Shown here piece after piece: positions 1 to 5,912 of a stretch of 7,074 bases of DNA; position 1 is the stretch's first letter, and every line of letters starts with the position of its first letter. The notes beneath the pieces are model-generated. The model made no database searches, was not told the DNA's origin, and was given only the letters and a program-made list of their open reading frames with translations. The DNA comes from an uncultured Rhodospirillales bacterium (GTDB lineage Bacteria > Pseudomonadota > Alphaproteobacteria > Acetobacterales > Acetobacteraceae), in contig CAIMVB010000388.1 of the NCBI GenBank assembly GCA_903844785.1, positions 1 to 7,074 on the forward strand, read 5' to 3'. The position numbers and the translations under genes are program-made.

Positions 1-2082
1 ACCGTGCTCGCCAATGAACAGGTGATTGATGGGCGCGGCTGGCGTTCTGGCGCGCTGGTGGAAAAGAAGCAGCTCAGCCAATGGTTCTTGAGCATCACGA
101 AATTCGCGCCTGATTTGCTGGAAGCGCTGGGCGGGCTGGATCGCTGGCCGGAACGCGTGAAGCTGATGCAGTCCAACTGGATCGGGCGGAGTGAAGGGGC
201 GCGGGTGCGCTTCAAGCTGACCGAACCAGCGGCTGAACTTTCTGACATCGAGGTTTTTACCACGCGTCCGGATACTTTGTTCGGCATGTCATTCTTGGCG
301 GTGGCGGCTGAGCATCCCTTGGCGGCGGCGACCGGCGCGCGTGATCCCAAGGCTGCCGAGTTCATCGCCGAATGTCGCCGCATGGGCACATCCGAAGCCG
401 CGATCGAACAGGCAGAAAAGCGCGGTTTTGATACGGGTTTCCGGGTGAAGCACCCCTTCACCGGGCGTGAATATCCGGTTTGGATCGCGAATTTCGTGCT
501 GATGGAATATGGCACGGGTGCGATTTTTGGCTGCCCCGCGCATGACCAGCGCGATTTGGATTTCGCGCGCAAATATGGGCTTTCCGTGACCCCCGTAGTG
601 CTTCCGGCTGGGGCAGATGCGGCCACATTTGCGGTTGGTGATGTCGCGCATACCGAAGATGGCATTTCGTATAATTCGGGCTTCCTGGATGGGCTTGGCG
701 TGGCTGCGGCCAAGCGGCACGCCATTGATGAATTGGAAAAGCTGGCCAGCGGTCAGGGCATTGTGAATTGGCGGCTCCGCGATTGGGGTGTTTCGCGCCA
801 ACGCTATTGGGGCTGCCCCATTCCCTTCATCCATTGCGATGATTGCGGCGTGGTGCCGGTGCCGGATGATCAGCTTCCGGTTCGCCTGCCGGAAGATGTG
901 GATTTTGCGAAGCCGGGCAATCCCTTGGATAATCATCCAAGCTGGAAGCATGTGGCCTGCCCGAAATGCAGCAAGCCCGCGCGGCGGGAGACTGATACCT
1001 GCGATACTTTCGTTGACTCATCCTGGTATTATGCGCGCTTCTGTTCGCCGCGCGCGGCGGAACCCGTCACGCGCGGTGCGGTGGATAGCTGGCTGCCGGT
1101 TGACCAATATATCGGCGGGATCGAGCATGCGATTTTGCATTTGCTCTATTCGCGCTTCTTCTCCCGCGCCATGAAGGAAGCGGGGCATCTTTCCGTGGAT
1201 GAACCCTTCGCCGGGCTTTTCACGCAAGGCATGGTCCAGCATGAAAGCTATAAGGGTGCTGATGGCCGCTGGCTTTATCCGGAAGAAGTGGATTTCGCGA
1301 TTGCCGCCGATGGCACGCGCAGCGCGACCGTGAAGGGCAGCACCGAAGCGGTGACGATTGGCCGGGTTGAGGCCATGTCCAAATCCAAGCGCAATACGGT
1401 GGATCCCGGCGCGATCATCGCCAAATACGGCGCCGATACCGCGCGCTGGTTCATCCTTTCCGACAATCCGCCTGAACGCGATATGGAATGGACGGAATCG
1501 GGTGTTGCAGGTGCTTATCGCTTCACGCAACGTGTGTTTCGCATTGTGGAAGCCGCACTCCCTGCCCTGCCGCCAGCTGGCAGCGCGCCGGAAGAAGCGG
1601 GCAAGGCGCTGCGGCGTGCGACCCATCGCGCCATCGCCACTGTGACCGAAGCGCTGGAGACCTTCGCCTTCAATGTCGCAGTCGCCAGGCTTTATGAATT
1701 CGCCAATGCGATTGAAGCGGCGAAGGATGCGCCCGGTGGGGCGCGGCGGGAAGCGTTTGAAATGCTGGCGCGGCTTGCCGCACCCATGATGCCGCATTTG
1801 GCCGAAGAAGTTTGGTCCCTGCTGCGCCCCCAAGACACATCGCTGGTCGCGGAACTCCCCTGGCCAGAAGCTGACCCGGCGCTGCTGGTTGCCGAGAGCA
1901 TCACCCTGGCCGTGCAGGTGCTGGGCAAGCTTCGTTCCACCATTGACGTGCCTGTTGCCGCGACTGAAGCTGAGATTTTCGCCGCCGCCGAGGCGGAAGA
2001 AAACGTCAAGCGCGCGATTGGCGACAAGCCGATCAAGAAACGCATCCATGTGCCAGGCAGGGTGGTCAATTTTGTCATCTAG
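1..2082 (+). CDS. leuS: Leucyl-tRNA synthetase, C-terminal part (5' end cut by window edge)
   Basis: Class I aminoacyl-tRNA synthetase that charges tRNA-Leu in the cytoplasm. The frame is open from base 1 (ACC, then GTG at 4), so the real start lies upstream. About 690 residues are visible and the family is usually about 860-880, so the Rossmann HIGH region is missing. Counting from the GTG at base 4: TTRPDT at 86-91 and [15 protein letters not shown] at 170-184 mark the CP1 editing domain. [16 protein letters not shown] lies at 255-270. A CxxC pair (Cys278/281 and Cys319/322) suggests a zinc ribbon. [13 protein letters not shown] (334-346) and [14 protein letters not shown] (369-382) are LeuRS signatures, and MSKSK at 458-462 is the KMSKS ATP-binding loop. 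An anticodon-binding helical region and the C-terminal tRNA-binding domain follow, ending [12 protein letters not shown]. The leucine-specific insert before KMSKS looks shorter than in E. coli. The stop overlaps lptE by 11 bases. Confidence 0.97.
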   Translation, partial: TVLANEQVIDGRGWRSGALVEKKQLSQWFLSITKFAPDLLEALGGLDRWPERVKLMQSNWIGRSEGARVRFKLTEPAAELSDIEVFTTRPDTLFGMSFLAVAAEHPLAAATGARDPKAAEFIAECRRMGTSEAAIEQAEKRGFDTGFRVKHPFTGREYPVWIANFVLMEYGTGAIFGCPAHDQRDLDFARKYGLSVTPVVLPAGADAATFAVGDVAHTEDGISYNSGFLDGLGVAAAKRHAIDELEKLASGQGIVNWRLRDWGVSRQRYWGCPIPFIHCDDCGVVPVPDDQLPVRLPEDVDFAKPGNPLDNHPSWKHVACPKCSKPARRETDTCDTFVDSSWYYARFCSPRAAEPVTRGAVDSWLPVDQYIGGIEHAILHLLYSRFFSRAMKEAGHLSVDEPFAGLFTQGMVQHESYKGADGRWLYPEEVDFAIAADGTRSATVKGSTEAVTIGRVEAMSKSKRNTVDPGAIIAKYGADTARWFILSDNPPERDMEWTESGVAGAYRFTQRVFRIVEAALPALPPAGSAPEEAGKALRRATHRAIATVTEALETFAFNVAVARLYEFANAIEAAKDAPGGARREAFEMLARLAAPMMPHLAEEVWSLLRPQDTSLVAELPWPEADPALLVAESITLAVQVLGKLRSTIDVPVAATEAEIFAAAEAEENVKRAIGDKPIKKRIHVPGRVVNFVI
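2059..2065 (+). promoter_or_regulatory. Ribosome binding site supporting the TTG start of lptE
   Basis: AGGGTGG lies inside the last leuS codons, 6 bases before the TTG at 2072. It supports the non-ATG start and implies that leuS and lptE are translated from one message. Confidence 0.5.
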
Positions 2083-2608
2083 ACGCGCGCTTCTCTCGGC
2101 TGGCCTGCCGCTTCTGGCGGCGGGCTGCGGCTTTCGGCCCCTCCATGGCAGGCGTGGCGGGCAGGAGGATGCGAAAGTGGTGGCTGATTTTGCCAGCGTG
2201 AAGGTGGGGCTGATCACCGAACGCCAAGGGCAATTGATGCGCCGGCGCCTGGAAGAAGGGCTTGCGCCAGCGGGGCGCGGCGTTGTCACGGCAAAATATG
2301 ATCTCCGCGTCGGGCTGAACTATAGCGTTGAGTTTCAGGGCTTTCGCACCGATGGCTTTCCAAGCCGCGCGCGCTTCAGCGCCACGGCGAATTGGTTCCT
2401 GTTTGATCTTGGCGCACCGCCGCGTGAAATCACGCGCGGCACCGAACGCGCCTCTGACGCCTATGACATCCCGGAAAATCAGTTCTTCGCTGCCGATGTC
2501 GCGCGCGATACGATGGAACGCCAATTGGTGGAAGAAATAGCGCAACATATTCTGGAAAAGCTCGCCATTCACTTCCGAACGGCGGCGCAGGGCGTGGCGC
2601 CGGCCTGA
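2072..2608 (+). CDS. lptE: LPS-assembly lipoprotein LptE
   Basis: Outer-membrane lipoprotein that plugs the LptD barrel and helps insert lipopolysaccharide into the outer leaflet. With a TTG start at 2072 the protein has 178 residues, a usual length. It begins [19 protein letters not shown], a short basic n-region, a hydrophobic stretch and a lipobox-like AAGC with Cys19 as the lipidation site. GFRPLHG follows, matching the typical LptE GFRPLYG motif after the cysteine. The rest is soluble and mixed alpha/beta, with no second membrane segment. I chose TTG because AGGGTGG lies 6 bases upstream and because it gives a canonical lipoprotein signal. An ATG at 2048 in the same frame would add eight residues before the basic region and lacks a clear ribosome site. 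The gene overlaps leuS by 11 bases and ends 2 bases before holA. Product call is firm; start is likely. Confidence 0.85.
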   Translation: MSSRRALLSAGLPLLAAGCGFRPLHGRRGGQEDAKVVADFASVKVGLITERQGQLMRRRLEEGLAPAGRGVVTAKYDLRVGLNYSVEFQGFRTDGFPSRARFSATANWFLFDLGAPPREITRGTERASDAYDIPENQFFAADVARDTMERQLVEEIAQHILEKLAIHFRTAAQGVAPA

Positions 2609-2610
2609 AC

Positions 2611-3636
2611 ATGGCCAAGCTGGATGCACGGCGCATTACCGGTTTTCTGACCGACCCACCGACGGCAACGCGCGTTGTGCTGATTTACGGCGATGATTTG
2701 GGGCTGGTGCGCGAAAGGGCGGATCAATTAATCCGCTCGGTTGTTGGGGATGATCCCTTCGGCTTGGTGGAAGTGCCGCGCGAAGCAGCCACCCGCGATG
2801 CAGGGCTGCTGGCGGGCGAAGCCGCGCAGCCTGCGCTGACCGGTGGGCGGCGCCTGGTGCGCGTGCGCGATGCCACCGATGGGCTGGCCAATGCCGCCAA
2901 GGCCGCACTGACAGGCCCAGGCCCCGGCCTGGTGGTACTGGAGGCAGGCACGCTTGCCGGCAATAAGGGCCTGCGCCCTGCCTTGGAACGCGCCAATGAA
3001 GCGGCCGCCGTTATCGCCTGCTATCCCGAAAGCGGTGCTGAATTGGAAGCAAGCCTAGGGCGCATGTTGAAGGAACGCGGTGTCGCGGCAGATCCCGCGG
3101 CGCTTTCCTGGATGGCGGCGCGGCTTGGCGAAAACCGCCTGCAAATCCGCCAGGAAGTGGAAAAGCTGGCGCTCTATGTCGGCCCCACCAAACGCGTGAC
3201 GGAAGAAGACGCGATGGCCTGCATCGCCGAAGGTTCAACGCTTGATCTTGACCAGGCGCTGCTGGCGGCGACCGCAGGCGATGCCGCGCTTGCGGATCGG
3301 GCATTGGATCAGGCCTTTGCCGAAGGGGCGGCGGCGGTGCAGGTGGTGCGCGCGGCGCTTCGCCATGTGCAGCGCTTGCATCTGGCCGCACTTGCGGTGG
3401 CGAAGGGCTCAAGCCCCAGCGATGCGCTTTCCGCGCTGCGCCCACCCGTATTTTTCAAAAGCCGCCCCGCTTTTGAACGGGCGATCCGGATTTGGCCCGC
3501 GCCCGCCTTGGCAGCCGCTGGTGAGGCGCTTTTGGAAGCCGAACGTCAAACCAAAACCACCGGCATGCCAGATGATGCGATTGCCCGCGCGGCCGTGATG
3601 GCATTGGCGCGGGAAGCGGTGATGCGGCGGCGGTAG
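2611..3636 (+). CDS. holA: DNA polymerase III subunit delta
   Basis: Delta subunit of the clamp-loader complex, which opens the beta sliding clamp during chromosome replication. The 341 residues match the family's usual size. An AAA+-like N-terminal domain starts with VVLIYGDDLGLVRERADQL (22-40). RLVRVRDATDG (81-91) is the strand region typical of HolA. LGENRLQIRQEVEKLALY (172-189) is the well-conserved delta motif at the end of the second domain. A helical collar domain follows, with RPPVFFKSRPAFERAIRIW (277-295) and ERQTKTTGMPDD (311-322), both characteristic of alphaproteobacterial delta subunits. The ATG at 2611 lies 2 bases after the lptE stop. No strong ribosome site sits at the right distance, so translation is probably coupled to lptE. 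The 3' end converges on the cupin gene with only 26 bases between the stop codons. Confidence 0.93.
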   Translation: MAKLDARRITGFLTDPPTATRVVLIYGDDLGLVRERADQLIRSVVGDDPFGLVEVPREAATRDAGLLAGEAAQPALTGGRRLVRVRDATDGLANAAKAALTGPGPGLVVLEAGTLAGNKGLRPALERANEAAAVIACYPESGAELEASLGRMLKERGVAADPAALSWMAARLGENRLQIRQEVEKLALYVGPTKRVTEEDAMACIAEGSTLDLDQALLAATAGDAALADRALDQAFAEGAAAVQVVRAALRHVQRLHLAALAVAKGSSPSDALSALRPPVFFKSRPAFERAIRIWPAPALAAAGEALLEAERQTKTTGMPDDAIARAAVMALAREAVMRRR

Positions 3637-3662
3637 GCTTAGATCCTTTCGCCGCGAAACGT
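3637..3662. other. 26-base convergent junction between housekeeping and accessory arms
   Basis: holA (+) and the cupin gene (-) end tail to tail here. A weak GCGGCG/CGCCGC pairing (3627-3632 with 3650-3655) could form a hairpin with a 17-base loop, but no T-run follows in either direction. I see no convincing terminator. Confidence 0.4.
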
Positions 3663-4097
3663 CTAAACCCGGATAAAATCGCCGATTTTGGTGTTTTGTC
3701 TGAGCGCCACAAGATCATCCGCATCCGGCAATTGCGGCCTGTCGCGGTCAGCCGCGACCAGACACAGAAAGCCAAGCGGCGCATCTTCTGCCGCGCGGAA
3801 TTGATGCCACTGCATGGGCTGGATTTCCACCAGATCATGCTCGGCAATGTCCGTGATGGCATCACCCACCAGGCAAGCGCCACGCCCGCGCAGGATCAGC
3901 ACCCAATGGATATGCTGGTGGCGTTCCAAAGTGGAATGACCACCCGGCTGAACTTCAAAATACCGCCATTGAACCGGGAGAGTTTCCGCGCCTTCAAACA
4001 ATATCTGGCGCGTCACATCCTTGTAGGGGCCGCCTTCCTTATAGGCCAGCAACGGGACATTTTCCCACGTATATGAATTGAAGCGACGCACCGTCAT
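3663..4097 (-). CDS. Small single-domain cupin coupled to the RuBisCO-like protein
   Basis: A 144-residue single-domain cupin with no signal peptide, so cytoplasmic. PGGHSTLERHQHIHW (51-65) corresponds to cupin motif 1, with His60 and His62 as likely metal ligands and an extra His64. The usual glutamate of the motif is absent (Val66 at the expected place). VEIQPMQWHQF (90-100) is motif 2, giving His98 as the further ligand. Its ATG overlaps the RLP stop as ATGA, and GAAAGG (4105-4110) lies 7 bases upstream, so the two proteins should be made together. By layout it resembles the Rhodospirillum rubrum cupin next to its RLP, which releases methanethiol from 1-methylthioxylulose 5-phosphate to give 1-deoxyxylulose 5-phosphate. 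That match is from memory of the pathway, not from an alignment. It could instead be an isomerase, decarboxylase or lyase on another RLP product. The cupin fold is secure; the reaction is not. Confidence 0.8.
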   Translation of the reverse strand: MTVRRFNSYTWENVPLLAYKEGGPYKDVTRQILFEGAETLPVQWRYFEVQPGGHSTLERHQHIHWVLILRGRGACLVGDAITDIAEHDLVEIQPMQWHQFRAAEDAPLGFLCLVAADRDRPQLPDADDLVALRQNTKIGDFIRV

Positions 4098-5242
4098 TCT
4101 GCGGCCTTTCCGCCTGAAACAGCCTGTTCAATCGCGGTGATAAAGGCACGCGCGCCGATTTCCGGGTCGGGCGAATGGCGCATCAGCGCACCGCCAATCA
4201 GGAATACGGCGTCATCGCCAAAGGCTGCAACCAGGCTATCTATTTTCTCGATCGTCATGCCGCCCGCGGGCGAAGGAAAACCGGGCTTCACATCGCCCAA
4301 GGGCTCCCGCATGGCAACCGCCAAATCTTGGCATTCGTCTGGGGTGAAGGTGAAGCGACCGCCCGCATTGGGAAACACCGAAATATCCGCGCCGAAAACA
4401 CGAAACAGCCGCCCGAGCAGCATAGCCGGTGTGATGCCATGTTCAGGGTCATGGAAATGCGTGCCGGTGAAGCTGGGATGCGTCATCACCGCCAGCCCGT
4501 ATTTGCGCGCCAGGTGAAAGCCCGTATCGGGGCCGATCAACATGGGCGCAATCAACGCGCCCGCGCAGCCCTCGGCGCGTGCGTAATCCATTTGCGCTTC
4601 AATCTGGTCGAACCGTCCGGCAATCATCGGGAAATAGAGCGTCTTGCGCCCGGTTTTGGCATTGGCGTTGCGGATCGCTTCCTGCACCCGGGCCACGCGT
4701 TCTTGGAAGGGGTGGAAGTGCTGATCCATCAGCCCGTGATCATCCTTGATCACATCAAGCCCACCCAGCGCGTAGCCGCCAGCAAGCCGGGCCAATGCCT
4801 GCACCGATAGCCCCAAGGGTTTGATCGCGGTGGCGGCAAGCGGGCGGCCATGCACGCCAAGGGCTGCGCGCAGCCCAGCGGTGCCAAAACGCGGCCCGCC
4901 AAAGGCGCGCAGCTGATCAGGGGTAAGGCGGATATCAATAATCTTGATGCCGCGCCTGATGGAAATATTGCCGAAGATGATGTTTAGCAGATTGGGGATG
5001 GAATCATTGGTGATATCGGCGCGGTAGCTGATTGCCACATCGAATGCGCGGGATGGCGGGGCGCAAGGCGTGATGGCTTCCACCTGCCCCACAATGCCTG
5101 CTTCCCAAATCGCCGGCGGCACGCAATCGCCTGGGATTTCGACCGTTTCCTCAAGGCAGATATCCTTGGCATGCGCTTCAATCGGCCGGGAATCATCCGG
5201 GGTGATGCGATAGAGAATGTGAAACCGCGGCGCGCTTGGCAA
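4094..5242 (-). CDS. RuBisCO-like protein (form IV, RLP)
   Basis: Large-subunit RuBisCO superfamily member of 382 residues from the TTG at 5242. The N-terminal alpha/beta domain opens RFHILYRI (6-13); the C-terminal TIM barrel follows. Residues comparable with RuBisCO: Asn92 in IIFGN (Asn123); Lys141 in IKPLGLS (Lys175), where the loop is one residue shorter than KPKLGLS and Lys177 is missing; Lys166-Asp167-Asp168-His169 in IKDDHGL (the carbamyl-Lys/Asp/Glu metal site, Glu204 changed to His); His255 in THPSF (His294, with the next Arg changed to Pro); FPNAGGRF (290-297) in place of the HSGT loop-6 region, without its catalytic Lys; AGG 326-328 for SGG; and IGGA (349-352) for the GGG phosphate loop. 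It is therefore probably an isomerase, enolase or decarboxylase, not a carboxylase. Candidate roles are 5-methylthioribulose-1-phosphate isomerase (MTA-isoprenoid shunt) or 3-oxo-isoapionate-4-phosphate conversion (OiaX/OiaT type). In-frame ATGs at 5296 and 5269 would lengthen it but lack ribosome sites. Superfamily call is firm; substrate is open. Confidence 0.9.
   Translation of the reverse strand: MPSAPRFHILYRITPDDSRPIEAHAKDICLEETVEIPGDCVPPAIWEAGIVGQVEAITPCAPPSRAFDVAISYRADITNDSIPNLLNIIFGNISIRRGIKIIDIRLTPDQLRAFGGPRFGTAGLRAALGVHGRPLAATAIKPLGLSVQALARLAGGYALGGLDVIKDDHGLMDQHFHPFQERVARVQEAIRNANAKTGRKTLYFPMIAGRFDQIEAQMDYARAEGCAGALIAPMLIGPDTGFHLARKYGLAVMTHPSFTGTHFHDPEHGITPAMLLGRLFRVFGADISVFPNAGGRFTFTPDECQDLAVAMREPLGDVKPGFPSPAGGMTIEKIDSLVAAFGDDAVFLIGGALMRHSPDPEIGARAFITAIEQAVSGGKAAE
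4105..4110 (-). promoter_or_regulatory. Ribosome binding site of the coupled cupin
   Basis: Read on the minus strand, GAAAGG sits 7 bases before the cupin ATG and lies within the last RLP codons. With the ATGA overlap it indicates coupled translation of the RLP and the cupin. Confidence 0.5.
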
Positions 5243-5251
5243 AACAGAAAG

Positions 5252-5260
5252 CTCCTCTCC
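5252..5260 (-). promoter_or_regulatory. Strong ribosome binding site deciding the TTG start of the RLP
   Basis: On the minus strand GGAGAGGAG covers these bases, and its AGGAG core ends 9 bases before the TTG at 5242. The in-frame ATGs at 5296 and 5269 have no comparable site. Starting at TTG also makes the protein begin just before RFHILYRI, where the family's first beta strand begins. Confidence 0.6.
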
Positions 5261-5289
5261 CCAGCCCATAGACCGGCTGGCCCGCCAAA

Positions 5290-5301
5290 TTTCCATGGAA
5301 A
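5290..5301. repeat. Perfect 12-base palindrome in the RLP leader
   Basis: TTTCCATGGAAA is its own reverse complement. It lies about 50 bases upstream of the preferred RLP start and would be untranslated if that start is right, so it could be an operator half-site pair. A second short dyad, CCAAG-C-CTTGG, lies at 5312-5322. No regulator gene is in the window. Confidence 0.35.
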
Positions 5302-5390
5302 GGTTTTATCGCCAAGCCTTGGGCGCGGATATTGGGCCAGCAATCTTTTTGGGCTGGGGTGCTGCAGCCTCAATTCGGCCAGGCAGCAAG

Positions 5391-5410
5391 GCGGCCCCAA
5401 AGGGGGCCGC
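5391..5410 (-). terminator. GC hairpin after the upstream cupin, possible terminator or attenuating hairpin
   Basis: GCGGCCCC (5391-5398) pairs perfectly with GGGGCCGC (5403-5410) around a 4-base loop. It starts about 23 bases after the stop of the cupin gene at 5434 and lies about 150 bases before the RLP start. Neither strand has a T-run after the stem, so it is not a classical intrinsic terminator. It may instead protect the upstream message or partly separate the Bug-cupin pair from the RLP-cupin pair. The rest of the 191-base gap (5243-5433) holds short dyads and no gene, and I found no convincing -35/-10 promoter for the RLP. Confidence 0.4.
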
Positions 5411-5433
5411 TATGAAGCGCTGCTCGGGCAGGC

Positions 5434-5886
5434 TCAGCTTTTGATCCATTCAGGTTCTGCAACCGGCACCAGATCAGGCAGGTTCACCACCACTTCCTCA
5501 GTGCCGGAACGTACCAGCGCGCAATGCAGCACTTCGGTCGCTGAGGCATTGATTTCCTGATGCGGCACATAAGGCGGCACCAGGAAGAAATCGCCCGCGC
5601 GGGCTTCGGTGATGAATTCCAGCCGATCACCCCAGCGCATATGGGCGGTGCCGCTGATGATGTAGATCACGCTCTCCAAAGCACCGTGATGATGCGCGCC
5701 GGTGCGGGAATTGGGCTCGATCCGATTTGTGCCGGCCCAGAGCGCCACCGAACCGCTGCGCGCGCCGCTGATGGCGACTTCGCGGTTCATGCCAAGGGTT
5801 TCGGGCGTGCTGGAACTTTTTTCACTCGCGCGCACATGCTTGATGCCGCGGCTGCGCCAATCAATCGGGGTCAGGAAATCGGGCAT
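5434..5886 (-). CDS. Cupin-domain protein with complete metal-binding motif
   Basis: A 150-residue single-domain cupin, probably cytoplasmic. Motif 1 is GAHHHGALE...G (63-79), with His65, His67 and Glu71. Motif 2 is GDFFLVPPYVPHQEIN (98-113), with His109 and Asn113. All four canonical metal ligands are therefore present, unlike in the downstream cupin. RWGDRLEF (84-91) follows motif 1. I chose the ATG at 5886 because AAAGGA lies 8 bases upstream; the frame stays open to a TTG at 5916, but that would overlap the Bug stop and lacks support. It follows the Bug gene by 26 bases and is surely cotranscribed with it. Its role is unknown. Small cupins of this kind are often found beside catabolic genes, and isomerase, oxygenase or ligand-sensing roles are all possible. 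Confidence 0.82.
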   Translation of the reverse strand: MPDFLTPIDWRSRGIKHVRASEKSSSTPETLGMNREVAISGARSGSVALWAGTNRIEPNSRTGAHHHGALESVIYIISGTAHMRWGDRLEFITEARAGDFFLVPPYVPHQEINASATEVLHCALVRSGTEEVVVNLPDLVPVAEPEWIKS

Positions 5887-5894
5887 TTGTCTTT

Positions 5895-5900
5895 TCCTTT
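5895..5900 (-). promoter_or_regulatory. Ribosome binding site fixing the ATG start of the upstream cupin
   Basis: AAAGGA on the minus strand, 8 bases before the ATG at 5886. It supports this start over the longer TTG-initiated reading at 5916. Confidence 0.55.
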
Positions 5901-5912
5901 GTGGAGGGGTGT

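Noticed and set aside
289..951. A 220-codon minus-strand frame inside leuS
   Set aside because: It is antisense to the conserved LeuRS editing domain and the translation resembles no protein family.
1018..2289. A 423-codon open frame on the minus strand opposite leuS and lptE
   Set aside because: It is antisense to an unmistakable LeuRS, has low-complexity Arg/Gly/His-rich translation and no recognisable domain. Such frames are common opposite GC-rich genes.
3624..3655. Terminator hairpin at the end of holA
   Set aside because: The possible stem is only 6 bp with a long loop and no T-run on either strand.
4175..4810. A 211-codon plus-strand frame opposite the RLP
   Set aside because: The RLP reading on the other strand contains conserved superfamily motifs; this frame is its shadow.
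4094..5242. A true carbon-fixing RuBisCO large subunit
   Set aside because: The metal-site Glu, the loop-6 Lys and part of the SGG motif are missing, the protein is shorter than form I, and no small subunit or phosphoribulokinase is near.
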